A DNA stretch of 64,000 nt from Przewalskia tangutica (lineage: Eukaryota; Streptophyta; Magnoliopsida; Solanales; Solanaceae), in the NCBI GenBank assembly GCA_029844215.1, contig CM056730.1, positions 56,804,924-56,868,923 of the forward strand, read 5' to 3'. The notes under the pieces are model-generated. The model ran no database searches. It had not been told where the DNA came from and saw only the letters and a program-made list of their open reading frames with translations. A program made the position numbers and the translations under genes. The first letter of the stretch is position 1; each line of letters opens with the position of its first letter. This document shows, piece by piece, positions 37,031-47,990 of this stretch.

Positions 37031-37560
37031 TACCTAAACCTGGGCCTAACACCCTTGTGATCCTATCACCTAGCGGGACTACCTCAAACTGACCCCACCT
37101 TAATCCGGGCTGCGGGTTGACCCGCAATCTGGCCTCAACCCGACCCATTTTCGCGCCAAACTCTCTCGTTCCCCGATCCAGAACAATCTTACTAATTCAC
37201 GTCATGAAAGCTACCACTTCTATGTCAAACTACCCATGGATTTATCACATGAATACACCCCACGTATACAATGTATCTCGACAAGGATCAAAACGTAAAA
37301 TCTTTTACTTAAGTCGGCCTTACCTCTAAAGTCTCAACTGTTATAATTTCTAAGGCTCATAATTTCCCTGCCCCTAAACTTACCTTTTCAACTAACCATG
37401 TTCTCTAAATCACAATTTTACACAGTGCTTATCCCAACATAACACTTAACATTAGGTCATCATATCACGCATACTAGTCTCTAGAGGGTTAAGGATATAC
37501 CTGCAACTACTGCTTCACTTCTCTTTGTCGCTCTTAATCAAAATCCTGCTCTTCTGGGCG
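37031..37560 (-). other. Conserved unassigned segment, element VII
   Basis: Homologous to 58600-59130 (element VI) and more distantly to 9900-10430 (I) and 18440-18900 (II). No domain recognised. It lies exactly where protease, RT, RNase H and the integrase N-terminus should be. Confidence 0.55.
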
Positions 37561-37599
37561 CATAGTTATAGAATGTGATGAACCAGCCACTGATCCCGA

Positions 37600-37900
37600 A
37601 GGCTGAGTCGTAACATCCGCGCCACCTCTGGTTGGACAATTTCTCGGAAAATGGCCCTGCTGTCCGCAAGCATAACAAACTGTCGAAGTAGCACGATACT
37701 CCCCACAATGACACCTACCACATCGGCCACACCGAGGTGGGGTGGCCTCAAGCTAACACCCTTCCTCTTGAACCACCGAATCGCAATCGACTGGTGGGCT
37801 GAGTTATCCCACCTGTATCCCTCCTACTAGGACATTCTCTCCTCACATGGCCCTGTCGGCCGCAGGTAAAACAGGCATTGGTAAAAAGACGACATCTCCC
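37600..37900 (-). pseudogene. Gag zinc-knuckle remnant, element VII
   Basis: Two CX2CX4HX4C knuckles can be read on the minus strand: CFTCGRQGHVRREC (about 37830-37875) and CYACGQQGHFPRNC (about 37635-37680). A Cys-rich linker of CGRCGRC type separates them. These bind RNA in Gag nucleocapsids. A stop falls between them. The Gag core and N-terminus are deleted where the truncated LTR joins at 37901. Confidence 0.7.
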
Positions 37901-40733
37901 GTACACCACGACTTATCGTTAAACAACATAAGCATAACAAGAATAACCTCTTTACACAAACATCACAAGAATCGAACACAACGGCTTATCGTTAAACAAC
38001 ATAAGCATAACAAGAATAACCTCCTTACACAAGCGTCACAAGATACTATCACACGTAGTATCACAACATGTTCACTTTATCAAGCCAACAAGAAAGTATT
38101 ACAAGGCTATCACAAAACATAAGCAAATTACTCACACAAGGTACCTTTACTTCATGTCAACAAGTCCGGGTTTTAACCTCAAGGTATTACATGCTTTAAT
38201 CTCTTTAAAAAGATTCATTTCTTTCACAAATGATCCTGCGATACCCGTAGCATCAAAATCGAGTAATTATCTTGTTAAGTAAACCCAAACAATTTCCATA
38301 CGTCTTTTTAAACCATCTTAAGACAAAAACATGCCTTTCCTTTGAACCAACATACTTCAAATTCTCAAGTCTCTGTTCTTTTAGAAAACAAGTTCCTTAC
38401 TTTGGAATTTAAGAAAAAAATCAATACTTGTTATTAATGACTTTAGTAAGGCAATCGTGATCTAGGAAATGTAATACAATTTTGTCTTATCTTAGCTTCT
38501 ATGCAGATGGAGGGTTTCTACTTGTTTTAATATAATTAATTATTTGTCAATATATTTTCCTTTATTAACGCTGCAGTGGGATGTTCAATATTTATTCTCA
38601 TTTCCGCAATCGATATAACATTATCATTCGAAACCAAGTACTCATTACTCACGAATGAGGTTTCACAACTTTCCACACAATTCAAGTTCTTCACATATTA
38701 AATCAAGTCAAATATGAGTCAAGTCTCTTATCTCTCTTTTTTAAAAATCAACAAACCATTCCTTTACTTACATAAAGTTGTTATAATTAACTTCCCATAA
38801 AGTCATTATAACACTTTATGTTTTAAATAAACCAAATTCATTTTACACACGTACGTCTAACGTACTATATATATATTTCGCAAATATCATGCTAGAAGAG
38901 ATAGGAAGAGGTTCACATACCTCGCGACGATTATCGACTATTAGCAAAACGCTCCCAAGTACTATAACCTTGCTAGCCTTTTCCACCCTTCAAGTAGAAT
39001 ACGCTACTCGTTGTACTTCCACCTATAATGGCCACGAAACGTCCATTAACCTCTAGATCTCTTCGTAGGATATTTCTAAGAACAAGTTCCACATCCTACG
39101 GAAAATTCGACAGCACCTCCCCCGTTTCTACTCAATTTCCCACCTTTTCCAAGGCACGATAACCGTGATTAACCTACTATAATTAAGGTGCAATAATACT
39201 GAAATCTAAAGAAGAGGATAACACACCCAAACGGAACGCGATTAACAATCTCTCCTTCATAACAATAATGACTAAAGAAGGGGATAACACGCCCAAACGG
39301 AACGCGATTAACAATCTCTCCTTCATAATAATAATAAGTAAAGAAGGGGATAACACGCCCAAACGGTAACGCGGTTTACTATCTCCCTTCATAATAACAA
39401 TAAGTAAAACAAGGGCAGAACACGCCAAACGGTAAGCGGTTTACTATCTCCCTTCATAATAACAATAAGTAAAGAAGGGGATAACACGCCCAAACGGTAA
39501 CGCGGTTTACTATCTCCCTTCATAATAACAATAAGTAAAGAAGTCCAAAGTAAAAAGTCCAAAGTAGATACGGTCCTTAAGTTGGGGTCCTTGGCCAACT
39601 TTTACAATAATACTTATCCAATTACTTCATTAGCCCTTCAACTTATATTTCAATCTTTATATAAGTTATAGTTTCTTTGTTGTTAACTTCTTAGCAAGAT
39701 CCAAATCTTTCTTTAAATCTTATAGTCCATAATATACCTCTAATATATGTATAATATCCATATATACATAATAAATCAAATTCACAAAGAGGTTAAGGTT
39801 CATTACCTCAAGATAGCCCAAAAACGTGACTGTCCAGATTTTTAGCTATTGCTTCGTCAGCTGAACTTGCAACGTCGATAACTCTCTATTGCAGTATCCT
39901 ATCAATGAGTGGTTTGTTGCATTGGAAACTATACTCTACGAACTTCATTTTAGGCTTTTGAAACACCCAAAAACACCTTATATGCTAGGAGATATTCCCT
40001 TTCAAACTTGACTAAAAAAATCTGCCCAAAACAGTTTCGAAAATCTGCCTACTCTCGGCCAAGGGAAGGTTTTTGAGGCTAGGGGTGTGAAATCTTGTCT
40101 AACTCTTGGTTAATAATCTTCCTAACACATTAAGGAAGAACACTTATAAGTTTAAGAATTTTTGGACAACATTTGGTTAGGGGAGGGGCTGGTTCGACGA
40201 GAGCAACATAGAAGGAGAGAGAGGAAATGTTTTTTCAAGTCTTGTAATATGTTAAGTGTGGCTGATTTTCATCCACTAAGGGGGTTTATATAGCACAACC
40301 AAGGGTTGAGATTAACACATGTGTAAGGTAGAGATCATATGTGAAAGTTCCTTCCCACACTTGTCTTACTAAAGCCATGCAAGACCATGCAAGACTTGAC
40401 CATGCAAGACTTGCCCACTACTTGCTAAAAATCGTCCAAGCCATGCCTTCCATGCAAGACTTTTGGCCACTTGTCTTGCCTACTTGTCCACTCAATTTTG
40501 TCCCACATGGCCCAATCTAGGGGTGACACTTGTCGCCCTCCTATTGGTCCAAAATATTTTATCTCTCGGAACAATTCTATAATCGTAAAAATATTATTGA
40601 AAACGTAAAATTCCCTTCACAAGGTTCGGAAAAATTTCCGTCGGAAAACAATTCTATCAATCTTACCCTAATTAGGGCGTATACATTGTACGTACGTCCT
40701 CACATACATACTCCGGAACTACGGGGCATAACA
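37901..40733 (-). repeat. Element VII 5' LTR, truncated
   Basis: It matches 32989-35821 over its whole length. It lacks the 1.1 kb that would lie next to the primer-binding site. A TATA-type box (TATATAAA, reverse) is at 40285-40292 and a 66-bp minisatellite at 39208-39537. Confidence 0.9.
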
Positions 40734-43020
40734 GAGGCAAAACATTCGAATTTTGAGGTTGGGAAGTTACCATAGGCTTTACTTGTTCCTTCGACTTCTT
40801 ACACTTTAAATGGCTATGTCCAAATATTTGGCAAATAAAACAGAAATCCGGATAATGCTCATATTCCACTTTTGGAACATACATGATATTACTCGGCAGC
40901 CTTACTCTAAATTTCGTGACTGGCTCTTTGCTAACATCAACTTCAATCAATACTCGTGCATAGTTCATTTTGGACCTCTCTTTAGTAAACTGATCCGTGT
41001 ATAGAGGTATTCCAACACGCGATGCTATTTTACTCAAACCGGATTCACTCCAAACTGATAAGGGGATGTCACGTAGCAACACCCAAACAGGGATTTTCAT
41101 AAAAAGATCATCTGAAAGTATCACGTCCTTGTCAACTAGTTTTAACATCAATGTTTTGTCGAATGTCATATAGGGGCCACCATGAAACACCTTAATGCGA
41201 TCATCCTCTGACATGAAGCGGAAGACGGTCCACCTACGTCCATAGGTAATGATTCGACACTTCACATTCCAGCCCTTAACAATTGAATTCAGTGCCTCAC
41301 GTCCTGGGAAAGGGCCCGTGAAGCATCCAATAAGACAATAGCCCCATGTTTCAACAAATGGAACTTCGTCATTCACATCAAGTTCTACAATATCTCCTTC
41401 TTGTTCAATAAATTGCAATTTCATACCCTTTGCTTCCGAACGAGATTCCGCAAACACCCCCGCATAAGTCATTTTCCTTGGAATAGGCTTATCTTTAGGA
41501 GCATTTACTGCTTCGGGTGAAGCGAAGGGTTGAGGGTCCATAGGTACGTTATTGGTTTCCGTAGATGAAGTCCAAAAACGTGCATCATTGGGATTAAGCG
41601 TCTTAGAAGTCTTTTGTTGTAGTAATGCATTATCATTTAATGCACTATCCATTAATGTGTTAGAGTTCCTAGGGCTCTTGGATTTGTCAAAGACGGTTCT
41701 CCCCCAATTCAAGTTTCGAAGTCCCCTTAAATGAGAAGACTCCACATTCCCAATACCAATTGAATGCGTCGAGTAAGTAGGCCTTAAATGAGAAGACTCC
41801 ACATTCCCAATACCAATTGAATGCGTCGAGTAAGTAGGCCTTAAACGAGAAGACTCCACATTCCCAATGCCAATTGAATGCGTCGAGTAAGTAGGCCTTA
41901 AATGAGAAGGCTCCACATTCCCAATGCCAATTGAATGCGTCGAGTAAGTAGGCCTTAAATGAGAAGACTCCACATTCCCAATGTCAATTGAATGCGTCGA
42001 GTAATTGGGCATCGTATGGAGAGAAAACACTTCGGCTTCCGCAACATTTGCCTTACCAAGATCTATGGGATTATGAGCCACTTCAGATGTAGTACCAATT
42101 GAATGAGGCGTGCCATTGGCATCCGCATTCATTGATTGCTTCAAATTACTAGATCTCTTTTGAGTAAAAACCCCTTCGGCTTCCGCAACAAATGAATTTC
42201 CAAGGCTTATTGGGATAGAAGCAACGTCGGACCCAACAACTAAAGACTGGTGACCTATGGGCTTCCCCCATGACCCATGCCCACCCACCTGACCCGCTAT
42301 CAACCCGGGTCTTACCACGAGACCCGCTTCTACCTCGGCTTCCAAGGTGCCAGCCGGAAAAGACCCATTGGACTCAGAAACCAAGGGTCGGTAACCCATG
42401 GGTTTCTTCCACAACCCAAGACCATCAACACCACCCTCCTGCAACCCAGGCCCACCCTCCATACCCGCATTTGACCCGCGTTCACCCGCATGACCCGCTT
42501 TAACTCCAGAGTCCAGTGTTCCTACTGGAACACCACCTTCCTCCCCGGCTTCCATGGTGCCTGCCGGAAAAGCCCCTTTGGCTTTAAAAACCATAGTACG
42601 GTGACCTATGGGTTCCATCCACAGCCCATGACCACCATCACGATCCTCCTGCATCCCGGGACCACCCTCCATACCCTCTTTTGACCCGGGATCACCCGCC
42701 AGACCCGTTCTCCTTCCAGTGTCGAGGGTTCCAACCGGAACACCTCCAGAGGTTGCCACCGGAAAGATGGGAGAATCAATGAATTGCCTACTAGACCCAT
42801 GAACACTATCATGACCCTCTTGCAGTCCAAAACCACCCTCCTTCCCTGCTTTCACCCCGGAAACACTCACCTGACCCGAATTCTCCACCAAGTTCAAAGA
42901 AGCTAACTTGCCACTACCGAAAGCTGCCACCACCGGAAATGCACTCGTCAAATTCAAATCTTGAACAATCAAACTAATCTCTTTCTTTCTTTTGGCTGAA
43001 ATCTTTATATTCTTTCTCAT
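40734..43020 (-). CDS. LINE ORF1 (DUF4283 and CCHC zinc knuckle), N-terminal 762 residues
   Basis: The longest open frame in the window, without stops from ATG 43020. Expected role: a nucleic-acid-binding chaperone that packages LINE RNA. Visible parts: a basic N-terminus; a Gly/Pro-rich region with repeating 'AGTLxxG...GGPGLQEG' units (about residues 60-280); five 19-residue repeats with STHSIGIGNVE (about residues 340-430); a DUF4283-like domain at roughly residues 510-720 (WGYCLIGCFTG, FHGGPYMTFD, PVWVLLRDIPLSVWSE); and a CX2CX4HX4C knuckle, CFICQIFGHSHLKC, at 40842-40801. Element VII interrupts it at 40734. The rest is at 31547-31902, in the same frame. Together 880 codons, intact before the insertion. 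Typing as LINE ORF1 is by domain combination. Confidence 0.88.
41729..42012. repeat. 57-bp in-frame tandem repeat within LINE ORF1, 5 units
   Basis: The 57-bp period (19 codons) keeps the frame. Units are nearly identical, with changes mostly at single codons. It encodes a Ser/Thr/Gly-rich linker before the DUF4283-like domain. Confidence 0.92.
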
Positions 43021-43136
43021 GGCAAGAAGGAAGATAACTCACTCTATAGCAAACCGATTAAAGTGACCATGAAATGAACACACAAACTTCTCCGTAGGAT
43101 GGAATAATAATTCAGTTGATGAAAATCATAGAAGAA

Positions 43137-43154
43137 GGGGGGGGGGGGGGGGGG
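43137..43154. repeat. G(18) homopolymer in LINE 5' UTR
   Basis: 18 consecutive G on +, so C(18) in the LINE's own sense strand, about 120 bp upstream of the ORF1 start. The length may be unreliable in any sequencing technology. Confidence 0.85.
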
Positions 43155-43221
43155 ACGTAGAGGAGCAACTAGAGGAAAATGTTGAGAGCATTTTCGCCTA
43201 GTGTGTTACCCCGTGAAACTT

Positions 43222-43558
43222 CATTTGCATTAAGTGCATTTTAATATTTGAGCAACTCTATTTAAATTACCGGATCAATATGCCCTTAAAATATGCAAAA
43301 TTCAACAAATTTGTTCTCCGTTAATATTTTGGTTTAAAGATATCCGTGTCGTTATTTATTTGTGCTAAAAATATCCTTATTTCACAAAAAACTAAACAAA
43401 AGACTAATAAGCACATATTTGGACATAAATACATACTTTAAGTACATTTTTAATCCAATTTAGTTTCTAACTGCAGTTATGTAACAACTTGTTAAGTTGC
43501 ATTTATGAAGCAATTTTGTTAAATTGTTAGGATTTTTCTCACCAATTTAAGGCATCAC
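43222..43558. other. AT-rich host DNA without recognised features
   Basis: Lies between the LINE target site and element IV. I see no coding frame, repeat or RNA gene. It is continuous with 53348 onward once element IV is removed. Confidence 0.6.
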
Positions 43559-46014
43559 TGTCACGACCCGTTCCGGGGCCCGTGACTGGTGCCTTACCGG
43601 GGCACCCAAGTAGTCATACATCAGAGTAATCAGCGGAAATATAAAGCAAGACATGAAACAGTTTATAAAATAAGACACAGTTTATGTGAGAAAACATCGC
43701 CTTTCGGCATACATATATAAACATGGTTTAGCGATTACATCAAACCTTTGTACGACTCTACAGACCTCTAAGGAAATATACAACTATGGCGGGACAGGGC
43801 CGCCATACCGACTGTACAAAACTATCTACAACAGGAGATCATACCCAAAAGTAGAGCCTCGGAAAAGATGGAGCTCAGACACCAACGTAGAGATCCTAAG
43901 AATGTGGATCTAGCACTGCTTGCCGCCACCTGCGGCATGAACGCAGCCCAAGGAGGTCGATAACATGTACTAAGTATATGAAACTGTAGAATACTTAAAT
44001 GAAACATATCATTTTAAAAACAGTTTTGCAAGTATGTATGAAACAACCAAGGAACGCGCATAGTGCCACATCACAAACAAGAGCAACAATAGGTATACTG
44101 TAACAGGTCTTTTCTAGGCTGCGAATGATTCAAGCAGGCCACTCGCGCGTATTATCACTCGCAAGCCTAATCTCGGACTCCGAGTCCGCAGGCCACTCAC
44201 CAGGCGCGTGAGGTATAACCCGCATCGAGGGTAGCTACTCCTCGGCATCGCGGACTCGTTGTCGCATGGCCACATAGACCGCGTGAGGCATAACCCGCAT
44301 ACTAACACGGAACTCGTAGCTCGCATAGGCCCCCTGGACCGCGTGAGGTATTCTCGAATCATGGTCCTGCACCCGAGTCTACCCGCATCGGAGGCGACTT
44401 AACCCGGTATCATCTCGAGGTGAGTGATGGTACACTAACATAACAAATTATCTTTAAACAACATAAGCCTGACAAGAATACTCTTTTTCACAAACGTTAC
44501 AAGACACTAACACACATAGCATCATATCATGTCTACTTATTAAACCATCTTATTATTCTTTTCACAATTCAATATAAGTCTGTTATAAACACATAGGCAA
44601 ACTGTTTCTTTTATCAATCTTAAGTGGTTATACTTAACTTCCAATAAGGCTAGTATAACTCTTAAGCTTCTGTTTAAAAACCAATTAGTTCTCTTCTGTT
44701 AAAAATGATTCAGTATTCTTTTGAAATGCTTTGGATCTTTATTATTCAGGCTTAAGCCGTGAGGCATTCAGTAAGTGTTATTCGGGCTTAGCCGTGAGGC
44801 ATTGCGTAAGTGTTATTCAGCTTAAGTCAAATACATTGCGTAGTTATATTTTAGTTAACACGTACGCGTCTAGTACTATATATATATAAAATATCATGCT
44901 TTAGGAAGAATCACATACCTTCTGAAAACCACACTTGAGTTGAATATGTCGCACAGAGAGTCACCTATAATAGTCACAGATACCTATCAAAGACTACTCG
45001 AAGGTCATTCTAAGCGGAGGGTTCACAATTCTACGGAGAGTCGGGCAGCACTTCCCTACAGGTGAGTTATATAAGTCTCATTGTGAAAACAGTCCTATGT
45101 AATCTGATTTGATTATTCTTCTTTTAAACCGCCTACTGTGGTAACAATTCAATTCTATTCGTGATATTCTTCTAAGTATTTATACTTATTCTTATACTAC
45201 AACAGTAAGTATTCTCTAATTCAAAAGAGGTTAGGATTAGTTACCTCGGTAAGCCCAATAATATCCTAGAAAAGTCGCTGAGCAAGGTTTTGCTCTAAGT
45301 TGTATGCTCGAGAACCTTAGAAGTTCTTCACAACTTCTACTAAGTACTAAGGTATTTGGGATAGGGTATTTTGGGCATTATAACAATACAAGAAGGCAAC
45401 TTTTCTACCAAGGAGGGGGTAGGTTTTGGCTAGGCAGGGGGCCTCGGCCAAACTACTAGGCTAGAGGGGGTGTATTCGGCCAAGGGCCTTCATGAGGAGG
45501 GGAGGTGTTGGACCAGAAAGGCTACAGGGAGAGGAGAGGATTTTCAAGACTTGGAAAGATTTGTGGATGAAGAACTCTTCATCTCTAAGGGGGTATTTAT
45601 AGGTCAAGAAGTGGCCAACCAATGGCCAAGATTAAGACAAGTGCAAGGCAAGTGTAGGGTGAGGATTAACTATACACAAATATCCTACCAACTCCTTGAC
45701 TTGTGCACAAGGCACAAAAAACGTGTTCACCATAGTCCAAATCGTCCAAATGGACGATTTCAAGTCCATCAATTGGAGGGTGACAAGTGTCGCCCTCCCG
45801 TTGGTCCAAAATGTTTCGTCTCTCGGAAAAATCCGCAAAAATTAGAAATGGCATAGCCGGAATTTACCCTACGAAAGCTGTGGAAACGTTTCGTCGGAAA
45901 ACTATTCGTTTTGTGAGTTGTGCCCAAAAAAAAATCGTCCAAGCCTAAACTTTAAGGCTAAACTTTTTGTACGTATTCCCTTACGTACATACTCTGGAAA
46001 TACGGGGTATAACA
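43559..46014 (-). repeat. Element IV 3' LTR
   Basis: 2,456 bp with family A ends. TATA box (reverse) at 45594-45601, hairpin with GAAA loop at 43699-43709 and GC-rich repeat patch at about 44150-44400. Confidence 0.93.
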
Positions 46015-46049
46015 TTCTCCCCTCCTTAGAAACATTCGTCCCGAATGTT
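46015..46049 (-). promoter_or_regulatory. Polypurine tract and hairpin, element IV
   Basis: Purine run next to the 3' LTR. The perfect inverted repeat AACATTCG-TCC-CGAATGTT lies at 46031-46049. Confidence 0.75.
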
Positions 46050-46164
46050 CCTTCCCAAGACAGTTAACGATAAGATTCTTCATAACCTAAACAGTTGTAA
46101 ATGCCACACACGGCCACAGAGCAACACTTAGGTAGAAACGATAACGAAAATTTACAAGTAAGAA

Positions 46165-47450
46165 AGTGAATTACCTGGAGGTGTGGGGAATAGGTGAGGA
46201 TACTTCTGCCTCATGTCCTCCTCGGCTTCCCACGTCATCTCCTCCCTGAGCTCGTTCCGCGGGACTTTGTGGAAGCCACGCCCTTGGTCCGCAGACGCCT
46301 AACTTTGACGATCGACTATCGCTATGGGAATCTCTCATACGATAACCTCGGTCACTGGACATCGTCAATCGGGTGTACCACTAGATGGATCCGATACATC
46401 TCCGGCGATAGATACGTGAAAATCGGATGCCGCCTCCGGATCGGACGGCAGATCCAACTCATAGGCAACCTTGCCTACCTGCGGACAATCGAAGCGGCCC
46501 GATGTACCTATTTGAGTTTCCTTCTTCCCGAATCTCATCACACCGCCATGGGTGACACGCTAGGAAAACCCAATCATGAACCTCGAACTCAAGATGTCGA
46601 CGACGATGATCTGCGTATGACTTATGTCGACTACGGTATCGATAGCGCCTCGGATAAGCTTCACCTTATCCATCGCTGTACCAAATCTGGTCCCACTAGC
46701 GCACCTCGCCCATCGAACCAACCTATAGACGATCGCACTTCCTCCCATACAAGGCCTCATAAGGCGCCATCGAATCTTTGGAGTGGTAGCTATTATTATA
46801 CGCGAACTCAACTAGAGGCAAATGATCCTCCCAACTACCACGAAGTCAATAACACGGGCTCGCGGCATATCCTCGAGTGCGGATAGTGCGCTCTGCTGTC
46901 CGTGCATGCGTGGATGAAATGCGATGCTCGTGCTCACTGCGTCCCTAAACCCCTGCGGAAGGACCTCGAAGTTAGCGTGCGGGCTCCACATGCGATATGA
47001 TCGAAGTAGGGACTCCATGCGATCGACGATCTCTCGGATGTAAAGTCGGCATAATCCTCACCGAAAAAGTCGCCTGACGGAAGAAAGTGGACTGATTTAA
47101 ATCACTGTCGGCGATAACCCATATAGAATCATGTCTCCTCCGAGTGCGAGGTAATCCCGTGATGAAGTCCATGTTGATTACCTCCCACTTCCGGTCGGGA
47201 TCTCGATAAATGCGTAACAAACCACCGTGCCTCGGTGCTCTACCTTCACTGCGACAACACGGGCGAGCTACGAACTCTACAACGCCCTCTTCAAGCCATC
47301 CCACCAATACATTGGATCTAAGGTCGTGGTACATCTTGGTCGACCGGATGGATAGAGTAACGCGCGTTGTGTGCTTCCCCAAGAACTCACTGCGAAGTCA
47401 CGAAACATCCGGAACACGATCGCCTCAAACCTTAGAACCCCATCGGTGCT
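46165..47450 (-). pseudogene. Integrase region, element IV
   Basis: Minus strand. Near 47330 the sequence STKMYHDLR belongs to the zinc-binding N-terminal region. At 47170-47090 WEVINMDFITGLPRTRRRHDSIWVI contains the first catalytic Asp (in MDFI). Near 46440-46540 comes the C-terminal VAYELDLPSDP segment, and at 46170-46260 a tail like 'TWEAEEDMRQKYPHLFP', resembling the end of a chromodomain-type extension. The enzyme would insert element cDNA into chromosomes. At least several frameshifts separate these blocks. The long open frame on the opposite strand at 46194-46886 is a shadow. Confidence 0.75.
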
Positions 47451-47990
47451 ACCTCAAAGGACCGCTTGCCTCACGAAGAGTCGTATCACGATATCGAATC
47501 AAAGTGGATCCTCGGCGTTGCCTCTTCACCTCCTCGACGATGGAAGACTCGGCAACCTCACGAACTCTAACCCCACCGCTATCGAGAATCAATCAAACAG
47601 ACACGAGGCTCGCTAATCGATGCAAATCACGAACCATGTCCCTCCTCTCTAGTCGCACATCGATAGGCTCCCATCGACCTACGACTAAGAGCATACGCCA
47701 CAACATTGGCCTACCGGGTGGTACAGGATATCAACATCGTAATCCTTAAGCAACTCTAACCACCGTCTCGCCGTAAGTTCGGCTCCTGGCTGAAGATATA
47801 CTTGGAGGCTCTTGTGGTGCGTATAAATATCCACGTGAACCCCATACAAATAGTGCCTCGGATCTTCAAAGCGTGAATCACGGTACGACTCCAAATCATG
47901 GGTGGGGTAGTTCTCTCGTGTTTCTTCACCGTCGGGATGCATATGCTATAACCCCGCCATCTGCGTCAACACACATCCCAACCCGATGCC
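47451..47990 (-). pseudogene. RNase H region, element IV
   Basis: Minus strand. A GCVLTQ-like start near 47980, then ENYPTHDLE, HYLYGVHVDIYTHHKSLQ (catalytic-Asp region D-I-Y-T) and RWLELLKDYDVDILYHP at 47685-47942 are the hallmark blocks of Ty3/gypsy RNase H. It degrades the RNA strand during reverse transcription. The stretch between YRDSR and HYLYG is slightly short, suggesting a local frame error. Confidence 0.82.

Larger units (their letters stand above)
31908..40733 (-). mobile_element. Gypsy element VII (family A, non-autonomous) inside LINE ORF1
   Basis: Minus-strand element with 3' LTR at 31908-35821, internal region at 35822-37900 and truncated 5' LTR at 37901-40733. The target site is near-duplicated: gaggt (31903-31907) against gaggc (40734-40738). 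The 5' LTR lacks about 1.1 kb at its PBS-side end, together with the primer-binding site and gag N-terminus, by deletion at 37900/37901. The shared LTR parts (32989-35821 and 37901-40733, both 2,833 bp) are almost identical, so the insertion is recent. The internal region matches element VI. Confidence 0.9.
31321..43221 (-). mobile_element. LINE with ORF1 only, complete ends, split by gypsy element VII
   Basis: The outer element lies between perfect 19-bp direct repeats starting gtgttaccccgtgaaac (31321-31339 and 43203-43221), a LINE-type target-site duplication. On the minus strand it begins next to 43202 and ends in a poly(A) tail (T-run on + from 31340), preceded by the LINE-like 3' end motif aatatttgcatttacc. 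Without the nested element (31908-40733) it is about 3.0 kb. It encodes one ORF of 880 residues (ORF1 type) and then a 3' UTR of about 200 bp. No endonuclease or RT ORF is present, so it must have been moved in trans or lost ORF2 before insertion. Confidence 0.88.

Noticed and set aside
42270..42684. Overlapping + strand open frames rich in Pro/His
   Set aside because: Antisense shadows of the Gly-rich repeats in the minus-strand LINE ORF1.
46194..46886. Open frame of 230 codons on the + strand
   Set aside because: It is antisense to the integrase remnant of element IV, whose conserved blocks are on the minus strand.
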